From contig NZ_JAHSTW010000002.1 of NCBI RefSeq assembly GCF_019145195.1, positions 62,001 to 126,000 of the forward strand: 64,000 nucleotides of DNA, in the 5' to 3' direction. Under the pieces are notes generated by a model that had not been told where the DNA came from, ran no database searches, and saw only the letters and a program-made list of their open reading frames with translations. Source of the DNA: Pseudomonas siliginis. GTDB taxonomy: Bacteria; Pseudomonadota; Gammaproteobacteria; Pseudomonadales; Pseudomonadaceae. Position numbers and translations under genes: made by a program. Below are positions 27,823 to 36,414 of this stretch, one piece after another. How positions within the stretch are numbered: position 1 is the first letter of the stretch; each line of letters opens with the position of its first letter.

Positions 27823-29724
27823 GTGAGCCTATTAGAAGAAAACCAATCCACTGATCTGGAAAAAATGGTCGGCCTCAGCCGTCGCGGTTTCATCAGCGCC
27901 GGTGCATTGTGCGGCGCGGCGATGTTCCTCGGCGGCAACCTGTTGAGCCGCAGCGTCATGGCCGCCAGCGTCAGCGCCGGCAACAGCCGCCTGCTCGGTT
28001 TCGAGAGCATTCCGGCGGCGACCACCGACGCCATCAGCCTGCCCAAGGGCTACAAGTCTTCGGTGCTGATCAGTTGGGGCCAGCCGTTGCACAAGAACGG
28101 CCCGGCCTTCGATCCGAGCGGTAACGGCACCGCTGCCGCACAGGAAGTGCAGTTCGGCGACAACAACGACGGCATGAGCCTGTTCGCCTTCCCGGACGAC
28201 AAGAACCGCGCGCTGATGGCGATCAACAACGAATACACCAACTATCGCTATCTATATCCGCATGGCGGCATGCCGCAGTCGGCTGAAGATGTGCGCAAGG
28301 CACTGGCCTGCGAAGGCGTGTCGGTGATCGAAGTGCAGCGCAAGAACGGCCAGTGGCAATTCGTCCAGGGCTCGCGCTACAACCGCCGCATCCACGGCAA
28401 CTCGCCGCTGCGCATCAGCGGCCCGGCCCGCGGCCACGACTTGATGAAAACCGCCGCCGACAAGCACGGCAAAAAAGTCCTCGGCACCTTCCAGAACTGC
28501 GCCAACGGCAAGACACCGTGGGGCACCTACCTGACCTGCGAAGAAAACTTCACCGACTGCTTCGGCAGCAGCAACGCCCAGCAGCAGTTCGATGCCGCGC
28601 AAAAGCGCTATGGCGTTGTCGCCAGCAGCAAAGACATCAACTGGCACCCGCACGATCCGCGTTTCGACATGGCCAAGAACCCCAATGAGCTCAACCGTCA
28701 CGGCTGGGTGGTCGAGATCGACCCATTCGATCCGCAATCGACTCCGGTCAAACGCACCGCGCTGGGCCGCTTCAAGCATGAAAACGCCGCACTGGCCGAG
28801 ACCGACGATGGTCGCGCTGTGGTGTACATGGGCGACGACGAGCGTGGCGAGTTCATTTACAAATTCGTCAGCCGCGACCGCATCAACCACCGCAATCAGA
28901 AAGCCAACCGCGACATCCTCGATCACGGCACGTTGTATGTGGCCAAATTCGATGCCGGCGACGGCAACCCTGATCACCCGAAAGGCCGGGGCCAGTGGAT
29001 CGAACTGACCCACGGCAAGAACGGCATCGACGCCAGCAGCGGGTTTGCCGATCAGGCGGAAGTGCTGATCCACGCGCGCCTTGCCGCCAGCGTGGTTGGC
29101 GCAACGCGCATGGACCGCCCGGAGTGGATCGTCGTCAGTCCCAAGGACGGCCAGGTTTATTGCACCCTGACCAACAACGCCAAGCGCGGTGAAGACGGGC
29201 AACCGGTGGGCGGTCCAAACCCGCGCGAGAAGAACGTTTACGGGCAGATTCTGCGCTGGCGTACCGACCGCAACGATCACGCCTCGAAGACGTTTGCCTG
29301 GGATCTGTTTGTGGTCGCCGGCAACCCGGGCGTGCATGCCGGGACGCCGAAAGGTGGCTCATCCAACATCACCCCGCAGAACATGTTCAACAGCCCCGAC
29401 GGTCTGGGTTTCGACAAGGCCGGACGCCTGTGGATTCTCACCGACGGCGACTCGAGCAACGCTGGCGACTTCGCCGGGATGGGCAACAACCAGATGCTCT
29501 GCGCCGATCCTGCGACCGGTGAGATTCGCCGTTTCATGGTCGGGCCGGTGGGTTGTGAAGTGACCGGAATCAGCTTCTCGCCGGATCAGAAAACCCTGTT
29601 TGTCGGGATTCAGCATCCCGGCGAGAACGGCGGTTCGACCTTCCCCGAGCATCTGCCCAATGGCAAGCCAAGGTCTTCGGTGATGGCAATTACCCGCGAA
29701 GACGGCGGGATCGTCGGCGCCTGA
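27823..29724 (+). CDS. PhoX-family alkaline phosphatase, Tat-exported
   Basis: 633 residues from a GTG start with GGGAG upstream. A Tat signal with twin arginines R20-R21 (SRRGFISAG) and a hydrophobic stretch runs to about residue 45. The body is of the DUF839/PhoX type (WGTYLTCEENFTD, PDGLGFDKAGRLWILTDGDS), a calcium/iron-dependent phosphatase fold acting in the periplasm on phosphomonoesters. Substrate is inferred from family. No convincing Pho box precedes it, so control by phosphate is unproven. Confidence 0.88.
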   Translation: MSLLEENQSTDLEKMVGLSRRGFISAGALCGAAMFLGGNLLSRSVMAASVSAGNSRLLGFESIPAATTDAISLPKGYKSSVLISWGQPLHKNGPAFDPSGNGTAAAQEVQFGDNNDGMSLFAFPDDKNRALMAINNEYTNYRYLYPHGGMPQSAEDVRKALACEGVSVIEVQRKNGQWQFVQGSRYNRRIHGNSPLRISGPARGHDLMKTAADKHGKKVLGTFQNCANGKTPWGTYLTCEENFTDCFGSSNAQQQFDAAQKRYGVVASSKDINWHPHDPRFDMAKNPNELNRHGWVVEIDPFDPQSTPVKRTALGRFKHENAALAETDDGRAVVYMGDDERGEFIYKFVSRDRINHRNQKANRDILDHGTLYVAKFDAGDGNPDHPKGRGQWIELTHGKNGIDASSGFADQAEVLIHARLAASVVGATRMDRPEWIVVSPKDGQVYCTLTNNAKRGEDGQPVGGPNPREKNVYGQILRWRTDRNDHASKTFAWDLFVVAGNPGVHAGTPKGGSSNITPQNMFNSPDGLGFDKAGRLWILTDGDSSNAGDFAGMGNNQMLCADPATGEIRRFMVGPVGCEVTGISFSPDQKTLFVGIQHPGENGGSTFPEHLPNGKPRSSVMAITREDGGIVGA

Positions 29725-29732
29725 TAAACCGC

Positions 29733-29799
29733 TTTCGCGAGCAGGCTCGCTCCCACAGGGAATCGCATTCCAAGGTGGGAGCGAGCCTGCTCGCGAAGA
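29733..29799. repeat. REP pair
   Basis: Inverted copies of the CGCGAGCAGGCTCGCTCCCAC core around 29735-29758 and 29775-29797 after the PhoX gene. Confidence 0.9.
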
Positions 29800-29888
29800 G
29801 GCCCGGGCAGACACCAACACCCTTCGCGCTGCCATCTGCGCTACCATGCCGAGCCGGACGCAGCAGCCTGCTGCGCGCAGGAGTCAGC

Positions 29889-30863
29889 ATGGCCCACCCG
29901 TTTGAAACCCTCACCCCCGATCTCGTCCTGGATGCCGTTGAAAGCATCGGTTTCCTCAGCGACGCGCGCATTCTGGCGCTCAACAGCTACGAAAACCGTG
30001 TGTATCAGGTCGGTATCGAAGACTCCGAGCCGCTGATTGCCAAGTTCTATCGTCCGCAGCGCTGGACCAACGAGGCCATCCTCGAAGAGCACCAGTTCAC
30101 CTTCGAACTGGCCGACATCGACATCCCGGTGGTAGCGCCGCTGATCCACAACGGCGAAACCCTGCATGAGCACGCCGGTTTCCGCTTCACCCTGTTCCCG
30201 CGCCGTGGTGGCCGGGCGCCGGAGCCGGGCAATCTTGATCAACTGTATCGCCTCGGCCAGTTGCTCGGGCGCATGCATGCGGTGGGCGGCACCAAGCCGT
30301 TCGAGCACCGCGAAGCCCTCACCGTGCAGAACTTCGGCCATGCCTCGCTGAACACTTTGCTCGAAGGCAACTTCATTCCCAAGAGCCTGCTGCCGGCTTA
30401 CGAGTCGGTTGCCCGCGACCTGCTCAAACGCGTCGAAGATGTCTACGCTGCCACGCCGCACCAGAACATCCGCATGCACGGTGACTGCCACCCCGGCAAC
30501 ATGATGTGCCGCGACGAGATGTTCCACATCGTCGACCTCGACGACTGCCGCATGGGCCCGGCGGTGCAGGACATCTGGATGATGCTCGCCGGTGACCGGC
30601 AGGAATGCTTGGGACAATTGTCGGAATTGATGGACGGCTACAACGAATTCCATGATTTCGACCCGCGCGAACTGGCGCTGATCGAACCGTTGCGCGCCTT
30701 GCGCCTGATGCACTACAGCGCCTGGCTGGCGCGGCGCTGGGACGACCCGGCATTCCCGCATAGCTTTCCGTGGTTTGGCACCGAGCGGTATTGGGGCGAC
30801 CAGGTGCTGGCGTTGCGTGAGCAGTTGGCGGCACTGAATGAAGAACCGCTGAAACTCTTCTGA
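29889..30863 (+). CDS. srkA: Stress response kinase A (YihE)
   Basis: 324 residues, aminoglycoside-phosphotransferase-like protein kinase. HGDCHPGNMM (H197-N204) is the catalytic loop and IVDLDDCRMGPAVQDIW the metal-binding segment. The E. coli protein is a Ser/Thr kinase that protects stressed cells from death. AGGAG six bases upstream fixes ATG 29889, although the frame stays open into the upstream REP. It stands alone between two REP pairs. Confidence 0.92.
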   Translation: MAHPFETLTPDLVLDAVESIGFLSDARILALNSYENRVYQVGIEDSEPLIAKFYRPQRWTNEAILEEHQFTFELADIDIPVVAPLIHNGETLHEHAGFRFTLFPRRGGRAPEPGNLDQLYRLGQLLGRMHAVGGTKPFEHREALTVQNFGHASLNTLLEGNFIPKSLLPAYESVARDLLKRVEDVYAATPHQNIRMHGDCHPGNMMCRDEMFHIVDLDDCRMGPAVQDIWMMLAGDRQECLGQLSELMDGYNEFHDFDPRELALIEPLRALRLMHYSAWLARRWDDPAFPHSFPWFGTERYWGDQVLALREQLAALNEEPLKLF

Positions 30864-30876
30864 TTCAAACCTGAAC

Positions 30877-30969
30877 CCTGTGGGAGCGAGCCTGCTCGCG
30901 AAGGCGTCATTTCAGGCAACATCGATGTTGAATGTCAGACCGCCTTCGCGAGCAGGCTCGCTCCCACAA
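30877..30969. repeat. REP pair
   Basis: Inverted copies at about 30878-30904 and 30942-30968 with the CGAGCCTGCTCGCG core, between srkA and rarD. Confidence 0.9.
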
Positions 30970-31067
30970 GATCGGTGTTCACAATTCTATGAACATTGGT
31001 CTACGACATTCGCGGACAAATCTCCTTACAATCCCTCCTTTGTCAGCTGCCTGAGCAAGGATTCTGC

Positions 31068-31955
31068 ATGCAAGCCGCCAACCCGCGTCGCGGGTACATT
31101 CTGGGCCTGAGCGCCTACATCATCTGGGGCCTGTTCCCGATCTATTTCAAAGCCATTGCCGAAGTCCCGGCCGTCGAGATCATCATCCACCGGGTGCTGT
31201 GGTCGGCGCTGTTCGGTGCGTTGCTGCTGATGGTGTGGAAACACCCGGGCTGGTTGCGCGAGTTGCTCGACAACCCCAAGCGCCTGGCGATTCTGGCTCT
31301 GAGCGGCACGCTGATCGCGGCCAACTGGTTGACCTACGTGTGGTCGGTGAACAACGGCCGCATGCTCGAGGCGAGTCTGGGTTACTACATCAATCCGCTG
31401 GTCAACGTGCTGTTGGGCATGGTGATCCTTGGCGAACGGCTGCGGCGCATGCAGTGGGTGGCGGTCGGGCTGGCTGCCATCGGCGTGGCGCAGCAGGTAT
31501 GGCAGGTCGGCAGTCTGCCGTGGGTGTCGCTGGCGCTGGCGCTGACCTTCGGTTTCTATGGCCTGATCCGCAAGCAGGCGCCGGTCAAGGCATTGCCGGG
31601 ACTGGTGGTGGAAACCTGGATGCTGGTGCCGATCGCAATTGCGTGGTTGCTGTTCAATCAGACTGCGACGAGTGTGCAGCCGGCCTTCTGGACCACCTCC
31701 GAAGCCTGGTGGCTGGTGGCTGCCGGGCCGGTGACGCTGGTGCCGCTGGTGTGTTTCAACGCCGCCACCCGCCACTTGCCCTACACCACTATCGGCTTCC
31801 TGCAATACATCGCGCCGACGCTGGTGTTGCTGCAAGCCGTGCTGCTGTTTGGCGAGCATTTGTCGTCCAGCACGCTGGTTGCGTTCATGTTTATCTGGGC
31901 CGGTCTGGCGGTCTACAGCGTCGATGCGTGGATAAGTCTGCGCCGGCGCGCCTGA
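31068..31955 (+). CDS. rarD: RarD, EamA-family inner-membrane transporter
   Basis: 295 residues of almost continuous hydrophobic helices (about ten), two EamA halves, and the RarD signature RGYILGLSAYIIWGLFPIYFK at the N-terminus. RarD was linked to chloramphenicol sensitivity in Pseudomonas; the substrate is unknown. AAGGA lies seven bases upstream of ATG 31068. Confidence 0.93.
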   Translation: MQAANPRRGYILGLSAYIIWGLFPIYFKAIAEVPAVEIIIHRVLWSALFGALLLMVWKHPGWLRELLDNPKRLAILALSGTLIAANWLTYVWSVNNGRMLEASLGYYINPLVNVLLGMVILGERLRRMQWVAVGLAAIGVAQQVWQVGSLPWVSLALALTFGFYGLIRKQAPVKALPGLVVETWMLVPIAIAWLLFNQTATSVQPAFWTTSEAWWLVAAGPVTLVPLVCFNAATRHLPYTTIGFLQYIAPTLVLLQAVLLFGEHLSSSTLVAFMFIWAGLAVYSVDAWISLRRRA

Positions 31956-31978
31956 TCAAAAAACGCACAAACCTCCGC

Positions 31979-31999
31979 AGGCCACGGTTCTCGTGGCCT
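31979..31999 (+). terminator. Hairpin after rarD
   Basis: AGGCCACG (31979-31986), 5-nt loop, CGTGGCCT (31992-31999), a perfect 8-bp stem 24 nt after the rarD stop. There is no T-run after it, so it is only a probable terminator. Confidence 0.5.
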
Positions 32000-32018
32000 G
32001 CATCGTTCCTTCCCAAGC

Positions 32019-32027
32019 TTATCCACA
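32019..32027 (+). promoter_or_regulatory. DnaA-box-like site 1
   Basis: TTATCCACA matches the high-affinity DnaA box TTAT(N)CACA exactly. It lies in the rarD-gcvR gap, 113 bp from an identical copy in the same orientation. Confidence 0.5.
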
Positions 32028-32131
32028 GCGTGATCCCCGCCGTTTGTGCGCAAGTCGCTGAATGTTGGCGGTTTTTTGAGCAATAGACGCAAAGCCACGG
32101 CCGGCGTGGCGTGGCGGTCTGTCTCTACAGG

Positions 32132-32140
32132 TTATCCACA
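32132..32140 (+). promoter_or_regulatory. DnaA-box-like site 2
   Basis: A second perfect TTATCCACA, same orientation as the copy at 32019. No AT-rich unwinding region, dnaA or dnaN is nearby, so this is not the replication origin. Confidence 0.5.
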
Positions 32141-32178
32141 GGCAGGCGCACGTTAAACCTGAATAACCCTGTCTGCGC

Positions 32179-32697
32179 TTAAACCTCTGTGCGTAACACC
32201 AATTCGACCATCAGATCATCGGCCAGGGTTTCCAGGCGCGCCTGCAGAACATCGAGCGACAAGGTCAGTGGCACCGCGAGAATTGCCTCGGCGTGAAACA
32301 GCGGCTCGCTGCTCATCGGCGCCGGGCGCACCTCAGTTACCAGTCGCTCCAGGTTTACGCCCTGCTCGCTCAAGAGCCGAGTGATATCGCGGACGATACC
32401 CGGTCGGTCATTGCCGACCAGTTCCATGGCGATCGGTTTCCACGTGCAGGACTGCTCCACTCCGCTTTCGGCAATCAATACCCGAATGCCATGGGCCGAC
32501 AGCGCTTGCAGGGCATCGACCAGTTCGTCGTAAGCCTCCGCCGGCACACCCACGCGCAGAATCCCGGCGAACTGCCCGGCCATGCGTGACATGCGGCTTT
32601 CCAGCCAGTTGCCGCCGTGCTCGGCGATGCATTGGGCGATGCGCTCGACCTGCCCGGGCTTGTCCGGGGCGAAAACGGTGAGTACGAGATGGTCCAT
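32179..32697 (-). CDS. gcvR: Glycine cleavage system transcriptional repressor-like protein, two ACT domains
   Basis: 172 residues. Two ACT domains: about 4-80 (LVLTVFAPDKPGQVERIAQCIAEHGGNW) and 92-170 (MELVGNDRPGIVRDITRLLSEQGVNLERLVTE). This is the GcvR architecture; in E. coli GcvR binds glycine and modulates GcvA. It lacks a DNA-binding domain, so it acts through a partner. AGAGGG seven bases before ATG 32697 supports the start. Whether it controls gcv genes in this host is inferred. Confidence 0.88.
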   Translation of the reverse strand: MDHLVLTVFAPDKPGQVERIAQCIAEHGGNWLESRMSRMAGQFAGILRVGVPAEAYDELVDALQALSAHGIRVLIAESGVEQSCTWKPIAMELVGNDRPGIVRDITRLLSEQGVNLERLVTEVRPAPMSSEPLFHAEAILAVPLTLSLDVLQARLETLADDLMVELVLRTEV

Positions 32698-32789
32698 GGC
32701 GCAGCCCTCTTGTCATGACTTTGTTATCGAAGGGCAAGTATAGGCAAGCGGATTGATTCAGCCTGACCCAGTGCTGGCAGATGATGACC

Positions 32790-32911
32790 TGTGGCGAGGG
32801 GATTTATCCCCGTCCGGCTGCGCAGCAGTCGTGAGTCCTGCCAATTGGGTCTGCCAGCCGGACCGCAGGGGGCGGCTTCGCCACCCAACGGGGATAAATC
32901 CCCTCGCCACA
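32790..32911. repeat. Long inverted repeat, second REP family
   Basis: Two perfect 24-bp inverted arms at 32790-32813 and 32888-32911 with core GAGGGGATTTATCCCC, flanking about 74 bp that itself holds short GC-rich palindromes. The core differs from the CGAGCCTGCTCG family used elsewhere in the window. Confidence 0.88.
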
Positions 32912-33335
32912 GATTCGCTCATCGCAAAGGTGGAGACGCCAAACTGCGCCATAGCAGCCAAACAGCAATTATGTGTACAACTTTCGATATTTAGCTGGAA
33001 CAATCCAATACTTTTTTGAGAACATCCCGTTCCGCGACGTGACCGCAATGCGTCATGAGGTCGCAGAACGACGTAATTAGTCTGATTTTCACAAGCGCAA
33101 CTCATCATGTAGTATGCCGCAGCGCGCACTACATAACGCTGGATCGATGTCTGCCCAAGGCCCTTCGCAACCCTGAAAGCCCCGTCAGCAAGGCCTCCAA
33201 GCCGTTGATTGGTCCTAGCCCAGCCGCCAGTAATGGCATGTACTGGTCCGCAGGTTTGTGGTTTAAATGGCCAGAAGCTTCATTGTTAAATTGACGAGCT
33301 GAAAAGCGAAATAGCTGAGCAGAGTGAGGCAAGCA
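32912..33335. other. glcB upstream region, no gene seen
   Basis: About 420 bp of relatively AT-rich sequence between the inverted repeat and glcB. A frame at 33055-33294 (79 codons) has no recognisable features and poor codon quality, so I do not call it. The region is long enough for a regulated glcB promoter and a leader RNA, but I could not assign promoter boxes or an operator. Confidence 0.5.
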
Positions 33336-35513
33336 ATGACTGAACACGTTCAAGTCGGTGGCCTGCAGGTCGCCAAAGTCCTGTTCGACTTCGTGAATAA
33401 CGAAGCCATTCCCGGTACCGGCCTCACCGCCGAACAATTCTGGGAAGGTGCCGACAAGGTCATTCACGACCTGGCGCCGAAGAACAAAGCCCTACTCGCC
33501 AAACGCGATGACTTCCAGGCGCGCATTGATGCCTGGCATCAGCAGCATGCCGGCCAGGCGCACGATGCCGTGGCCTACAAAGCTTTCCTGCAAGAGATCG
33601 GTTATCTGCTGCCAGAAGCAACTGATTTCCAGGCCACGACGCAAAACGTCGACGATGAAATCGCCCGCACCGCCGGCCCGCAACTGGTCGTGCCGGTGAT
33701 GAATGCGCGTTTCGCGCTCAATGCTTCGAACGCCCGCTGGGGTTCGCTGTACGACGCCCTCTACGGCACCGACGCGATCAGCGAAGACGGCGGCGCGGAA
33801 AAAGGCAAAGGCTACAACAAGGTGCGTGGCGACAAAGTCATCGCCTTCGCCCGCGCCTTCCTCGACGAAGCCGCGCCTCTGGCTGCAGGCTCCCACGTCG
33901 ATTCGACCGGCTACAAAATCGCTGACGGCAAACTGGTCGTGACGCTCAAGGGCGGCAGCAACAGTGGCCTGCGCGATGACGCTCAGTTGATCGGTTTCCA
34001 GGGCGACGCCAACGCGCCGATCGCGGTGCTGCTCAAGCACAACGGCCTGCACTTCGAAATCCAGATCGACGCCAGCACCCCGGTCGGCCAGACCGACGCC
34101 GCCGGCGTCAAAGACATTCTCATGGAAGCGGCGCTGACCACGATCATGGACTGCGAAGACTCCGTGGCCGCCGTCGATGCCGACGACAAAGTGGTGATCT
34201 ACCGCAACTGGCTCGGCCTGATGAAGGGCGACCTGTCGGAAGAGGTCGCCAAGGGCGGCCAGACCTTCACCCGCACCATGAACCCGGATCGCACCTACAC
34301 CGCGCCCAACGGCGGTGAAGTGACCCTGCACGGTCGTTCGCTGTTGTTCGTGCGCAACGTCGGCCATCTGATGACCATCGATGCGATCCTCGACAGTCAA
34401 GGCAACGAAGTACCGGAAGGCATCCTCGATGGTCTGGTGACTTGCCTGGCAGCAATGCACAACCTCAACGGCAACACCTCGCGGCGCAACACCCGCACCG
34501 GTTCGGTGTACATCGTCAAACCGAAAATGCACGGCCCGGAAGAAGCGGCGTTCACCAACGAGCTGTTCGGGCGTATCGAAGACGTCCTGCGCTTGCCGCG
34601 CAACACCCTGAAAGTCGGGATCATGGACGAGGAGCGCCGCACCACGGTCAACCTCAAGGCTTGCATCAAGGCCGCCAGCGAGCGCGTGGTGTTCATCAAC
34701 ACCGGTTTCCTCGACCGTACCGGCGACGAAATCCACACGTCCATGGAGGCCGGCCCAGTGGTGCGCAAGGCTGACATGAAGGCCGAGAAGTGGATCGGCG
34801 CCTACGAGAACTGGAACGTCGACATCGGTCTGAGCACCGGCCTGCAAGGTCGTGCGCAAATCGGTAAAGGCATGTGGGCCATGCCGGATCTGATGGCAGC
34901 GATGCTCGAGCAGAAAATCGCTCACCCTCTGGCCGGCGCCAACACTGCCTGGGTGCCATCGCCGACCGCCGCTGCGCTGCACGCGCTGCACTACCACAAG
35001 GTTGACGTGTTTGCGCGTCAGGCCGAACTGGCCAAACGTGCGCGCGCCTCGGTGGACGACATCCTGACCATTCCACTGGCAGTGAACCCAAGCTGGACGC
35101 CAGAGCAGATCAAGAACGAACTGGACAACAACGCCCAGGGCATTCTCGGTTACGTGGTGCGCTGGATCGACCAGGGTGTCGGTTGCTCCAAAGTGCCGGA
35201 TATCAACGACGTCGGCCTGATGGAAGACCGTGCGACGCTGCGCATCTCCAGCCAGCACATCGCCAACTGGCTGCGCCACGGTATCGTCAGCCAAGAGCAA
35301 GTGATGGAAAGCCTCAAGCGCATGGCGCCAGTGGTTGACCGCCAGAACGCCAACGACCCGCTGTATCGCCCGCTGGCACCGGACTTCGACAGCAACATCG
35401 CCTTCCAGGCGGCAGTCGAACTGGTGATCGAAGGCACCAAGCAACCGAACGGCTACACCGAGCCGGTGCTGCACCGTCGTCGTCGCGAGTTCAAGGCCAA
35501 GAATGGTCTGTGA
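33336..35513 (+). CDS. glcB: Malate synthase G
   Basis: 725 residues, the standard length of the monomeric G isoform. Family segments such as [36 protein letters not shown] and [15 protein letters not shown] are present. It condenses glyoxylate with acetyl-CoA to malate in the glyoxylate shunt and glycolate use. GAGG seven bases upstream supports ATG 33336. It is transcribed alone, with a long upstream region and a strong terminator. Confidence 0.97.
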   Translation: MTEHVQVGGLQVAKVLFDFVNNEAIPGTGLTAEQFWEGADKVIHDLAPKNKALLAKRDDFQARIDAWHQQHAGQAHDAVAYKAFLQEIGYLLPEATDFQATTQNVDDEIARTAGPQLVVPVMNARFALNASNARWGSLYDALYGTDAISEDGGAEKGKGYNKVRGDKVIAFARAFLDEAAPLAAGSHVDSTGYKIADGKLVVTLKGGSNSGLRDDAQLIGFQGDANAPIAVLLKHNGLHFEIQIDASTPVGQTDAAGVKDILMEAALTTIMDCEDSVAAVDADDKVVIYRNWLGLMKGDLSEEVAKGGQTFTRTMNPDRTYTAPNGGEVTLHGRSLLFVRNVGHLMTIDAILDSQGNEVPEGILDGLVTCLAAMHNLNGNTSRRNTRTGSVYIVKPKMHGPEEAAFTNELFGRIEDVLRLPRNTLKVGIMDEERRTTVNLKACIKAASERVVFINTGFLDRTGDEIHTSMEAGPVVRKADMKAEKWIGAYENWNVDIGLSTGLQGRAQIGKGMWAMPDLMAAMLEQKIAHPLAGANTAWVPSPTAAALHALHYHKVDVFARQAELAKRARASVDDILTIPLAVNPSWTPEQIKNELDNNAQGILGYVVRWIDQGVGCSKVPDINDVGLMEDRATLRISSQHIANWLRHGIVSQEQVMESLKRMAPVVDRQNANDPLYRPLAPDFDSNIAFQAAVELVIEGTKQPNGYTEPVLHRRRREFKAKNGL

Positions 35514-35539
35514 CTTGAGTTGATGGTTGGAATGAAAAA

Positions 35540-35572
35540 GGCCCTGATCGAGAGATCAGGGCCCTTTTGTTT
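35540..35572 (+). terminator. Terminator of glcB
   Basis: GGCCCTGATC (35540-35549), GAGA loop, GATCAGGGCC (35554-35563), then CTTTTGTTT. A perfect 10-bp stem 26 nt after the stop. Confidence 0.93.
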
Positions 35573-35590
35573 ATGTGTTCGGAGGCGGAT

Positions 35591-35701
35591 TGATCGTTCC
35601 CACGCTCCGCGTGGGAATGCAGCCCGGGACGCTCCGCGTCCCACAACAGCGGACGCGGAGCGTCCATTGATGCATTCCCACGCAGAGCGTGGGAACGATC
35701 A
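35591..35701. repeat. Compound palindromic repeat (GATCGTTCCCACGC family), copy 1
   Basis: A 111-bp element bounded by TGATCGTTCCCACGCTCCGC and its near-complement, with inner GACGCTCCGCGTC / GGACGCGGAGCGTCC arms. It is clearly related to the element at 56011-56119. A mobile or BIME-like palindrome family. Confidence 0.88.
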
Positions 35702-35712
35702 TCCTCAAATAT

Positions 35713-36159
35713 TCAGGGCTCGATGCCCAATTCGTGTTTCACCAACTCAAGCAACTTCCCCGTATCAATCGGCTTGAGCAGAAAATCCACCACGCTCAAA
35801 TGCATCGCTTCGATCGCGTCTTTCACGTCGGCATCGCCGGAGACGATGATGATCGGCATCGCTGCCCGTACCGATTCACGCACCTGGCGAATCAGCTCGA
35901 GGCCGTCGACATTGCCCATGCGCAGGTCGGTAATCACAAGGCCGATCGAAGGCTTTTCATCGAGCATTTTCAGCGCGGTTTCACCGCTGGCTGCGGTCAT
36001 GCAGCGAATGCCGTCCAGCGCGAGAATCTCCGACAACAGCTCGCGGGCGTCCTTGTCGTCGTCGACGATCAGGACACGCTGCGGCGGCAGATCGGGTTCG
36101 AGCATCACTGCGCTGAGCGCTTCCCGCTCGGCGTCGCTCAAAATATCGTGGTCGGACAT
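35713..36159 (-). CDS. Receiver-only response regulator
   Basis: 148 residues with a single CheY-like receiver domain and no output domain. Acidic pocket D33-D34-D35 (IVDDDKD), phospho-acceptor D78 (VITDLRM), switch S/T region IIIVSGDA, and K129 (FLLKPID). The first ~25 residues are a short N-terminal extension. Receiver-only proteins act in phosphorelays or by protein contact. No histidine kinase is nearby. ATG 36159 is preferred over a TTG eight codons upstream. It is divergent from the CNMP-CBS gene across 255 bp. Confidence 0.85.
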   Translation of the reverse strand: MSDHDILSDAEREALSAVMLEPDLPPQRVLIVDDDKDARELLSEILALDGIRCMTAASGETALKMLDEKPSIGLVITDLRMGNVDGLELIRQVRESVRAAMPIIIVSGDADVKDAIEAMHLSVVDFLLKPIDTGKLLELVKHELGIEP

Positions 36160-36320
36160 GGCGCTCTCTAAATGTTCAAACAATCCCTGGCAAGTCGTCA
36201 GACATCACCGGACAGCGCTTCAATGTGCACTTCGTCGGAATTTTTTCCAAGTGGCTAGCGCAAGCTTTTCCGAGCTTTTGCGTAGGTTATTTCCGAAAAT
36301 CGGCCAATGGTGGCAAAACC

Positions 36321-36334
36321 TAGACTTACGTCCA
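36321..36334. promoter_or_regulatory. Candidate LuxR-type response-regulator site (CrbR/ErdR-like) before the CNMP-CBS gene
   Basis: TAGACTTACGTCCA contains the dyad GAC-TTAC-GTC. I recall a similar element in acetate-utilisation promoters of Pseudomonas controlled by the CrbS/CrbR (MxtR/ErdR) system, whose regulon can include DUF294-exonuclease pairs. The match is from memory and needs checking. Confidence 0.35.
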
Positions 36335-36414
36335 ATGGGCACCCTGCCCGCCGGGGCCGACCATGGTCGCAACGATCCGACAACAACAATTCGAAAAAGA
36401 CTGCGGTAATGGTT

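Noticed and set aside
32019..32140. Replication origin
   Set aside because: Two DnaA boxes only, with no AT-rich unwinding region and no dnaA, dnaN or gidA nearby.
33055..33294. A 79-codon frame in the glcB upstream region
   Set aside because: No family resemblance, no ribosome site and atypical composition. It is more likely promoter or leader DNA.
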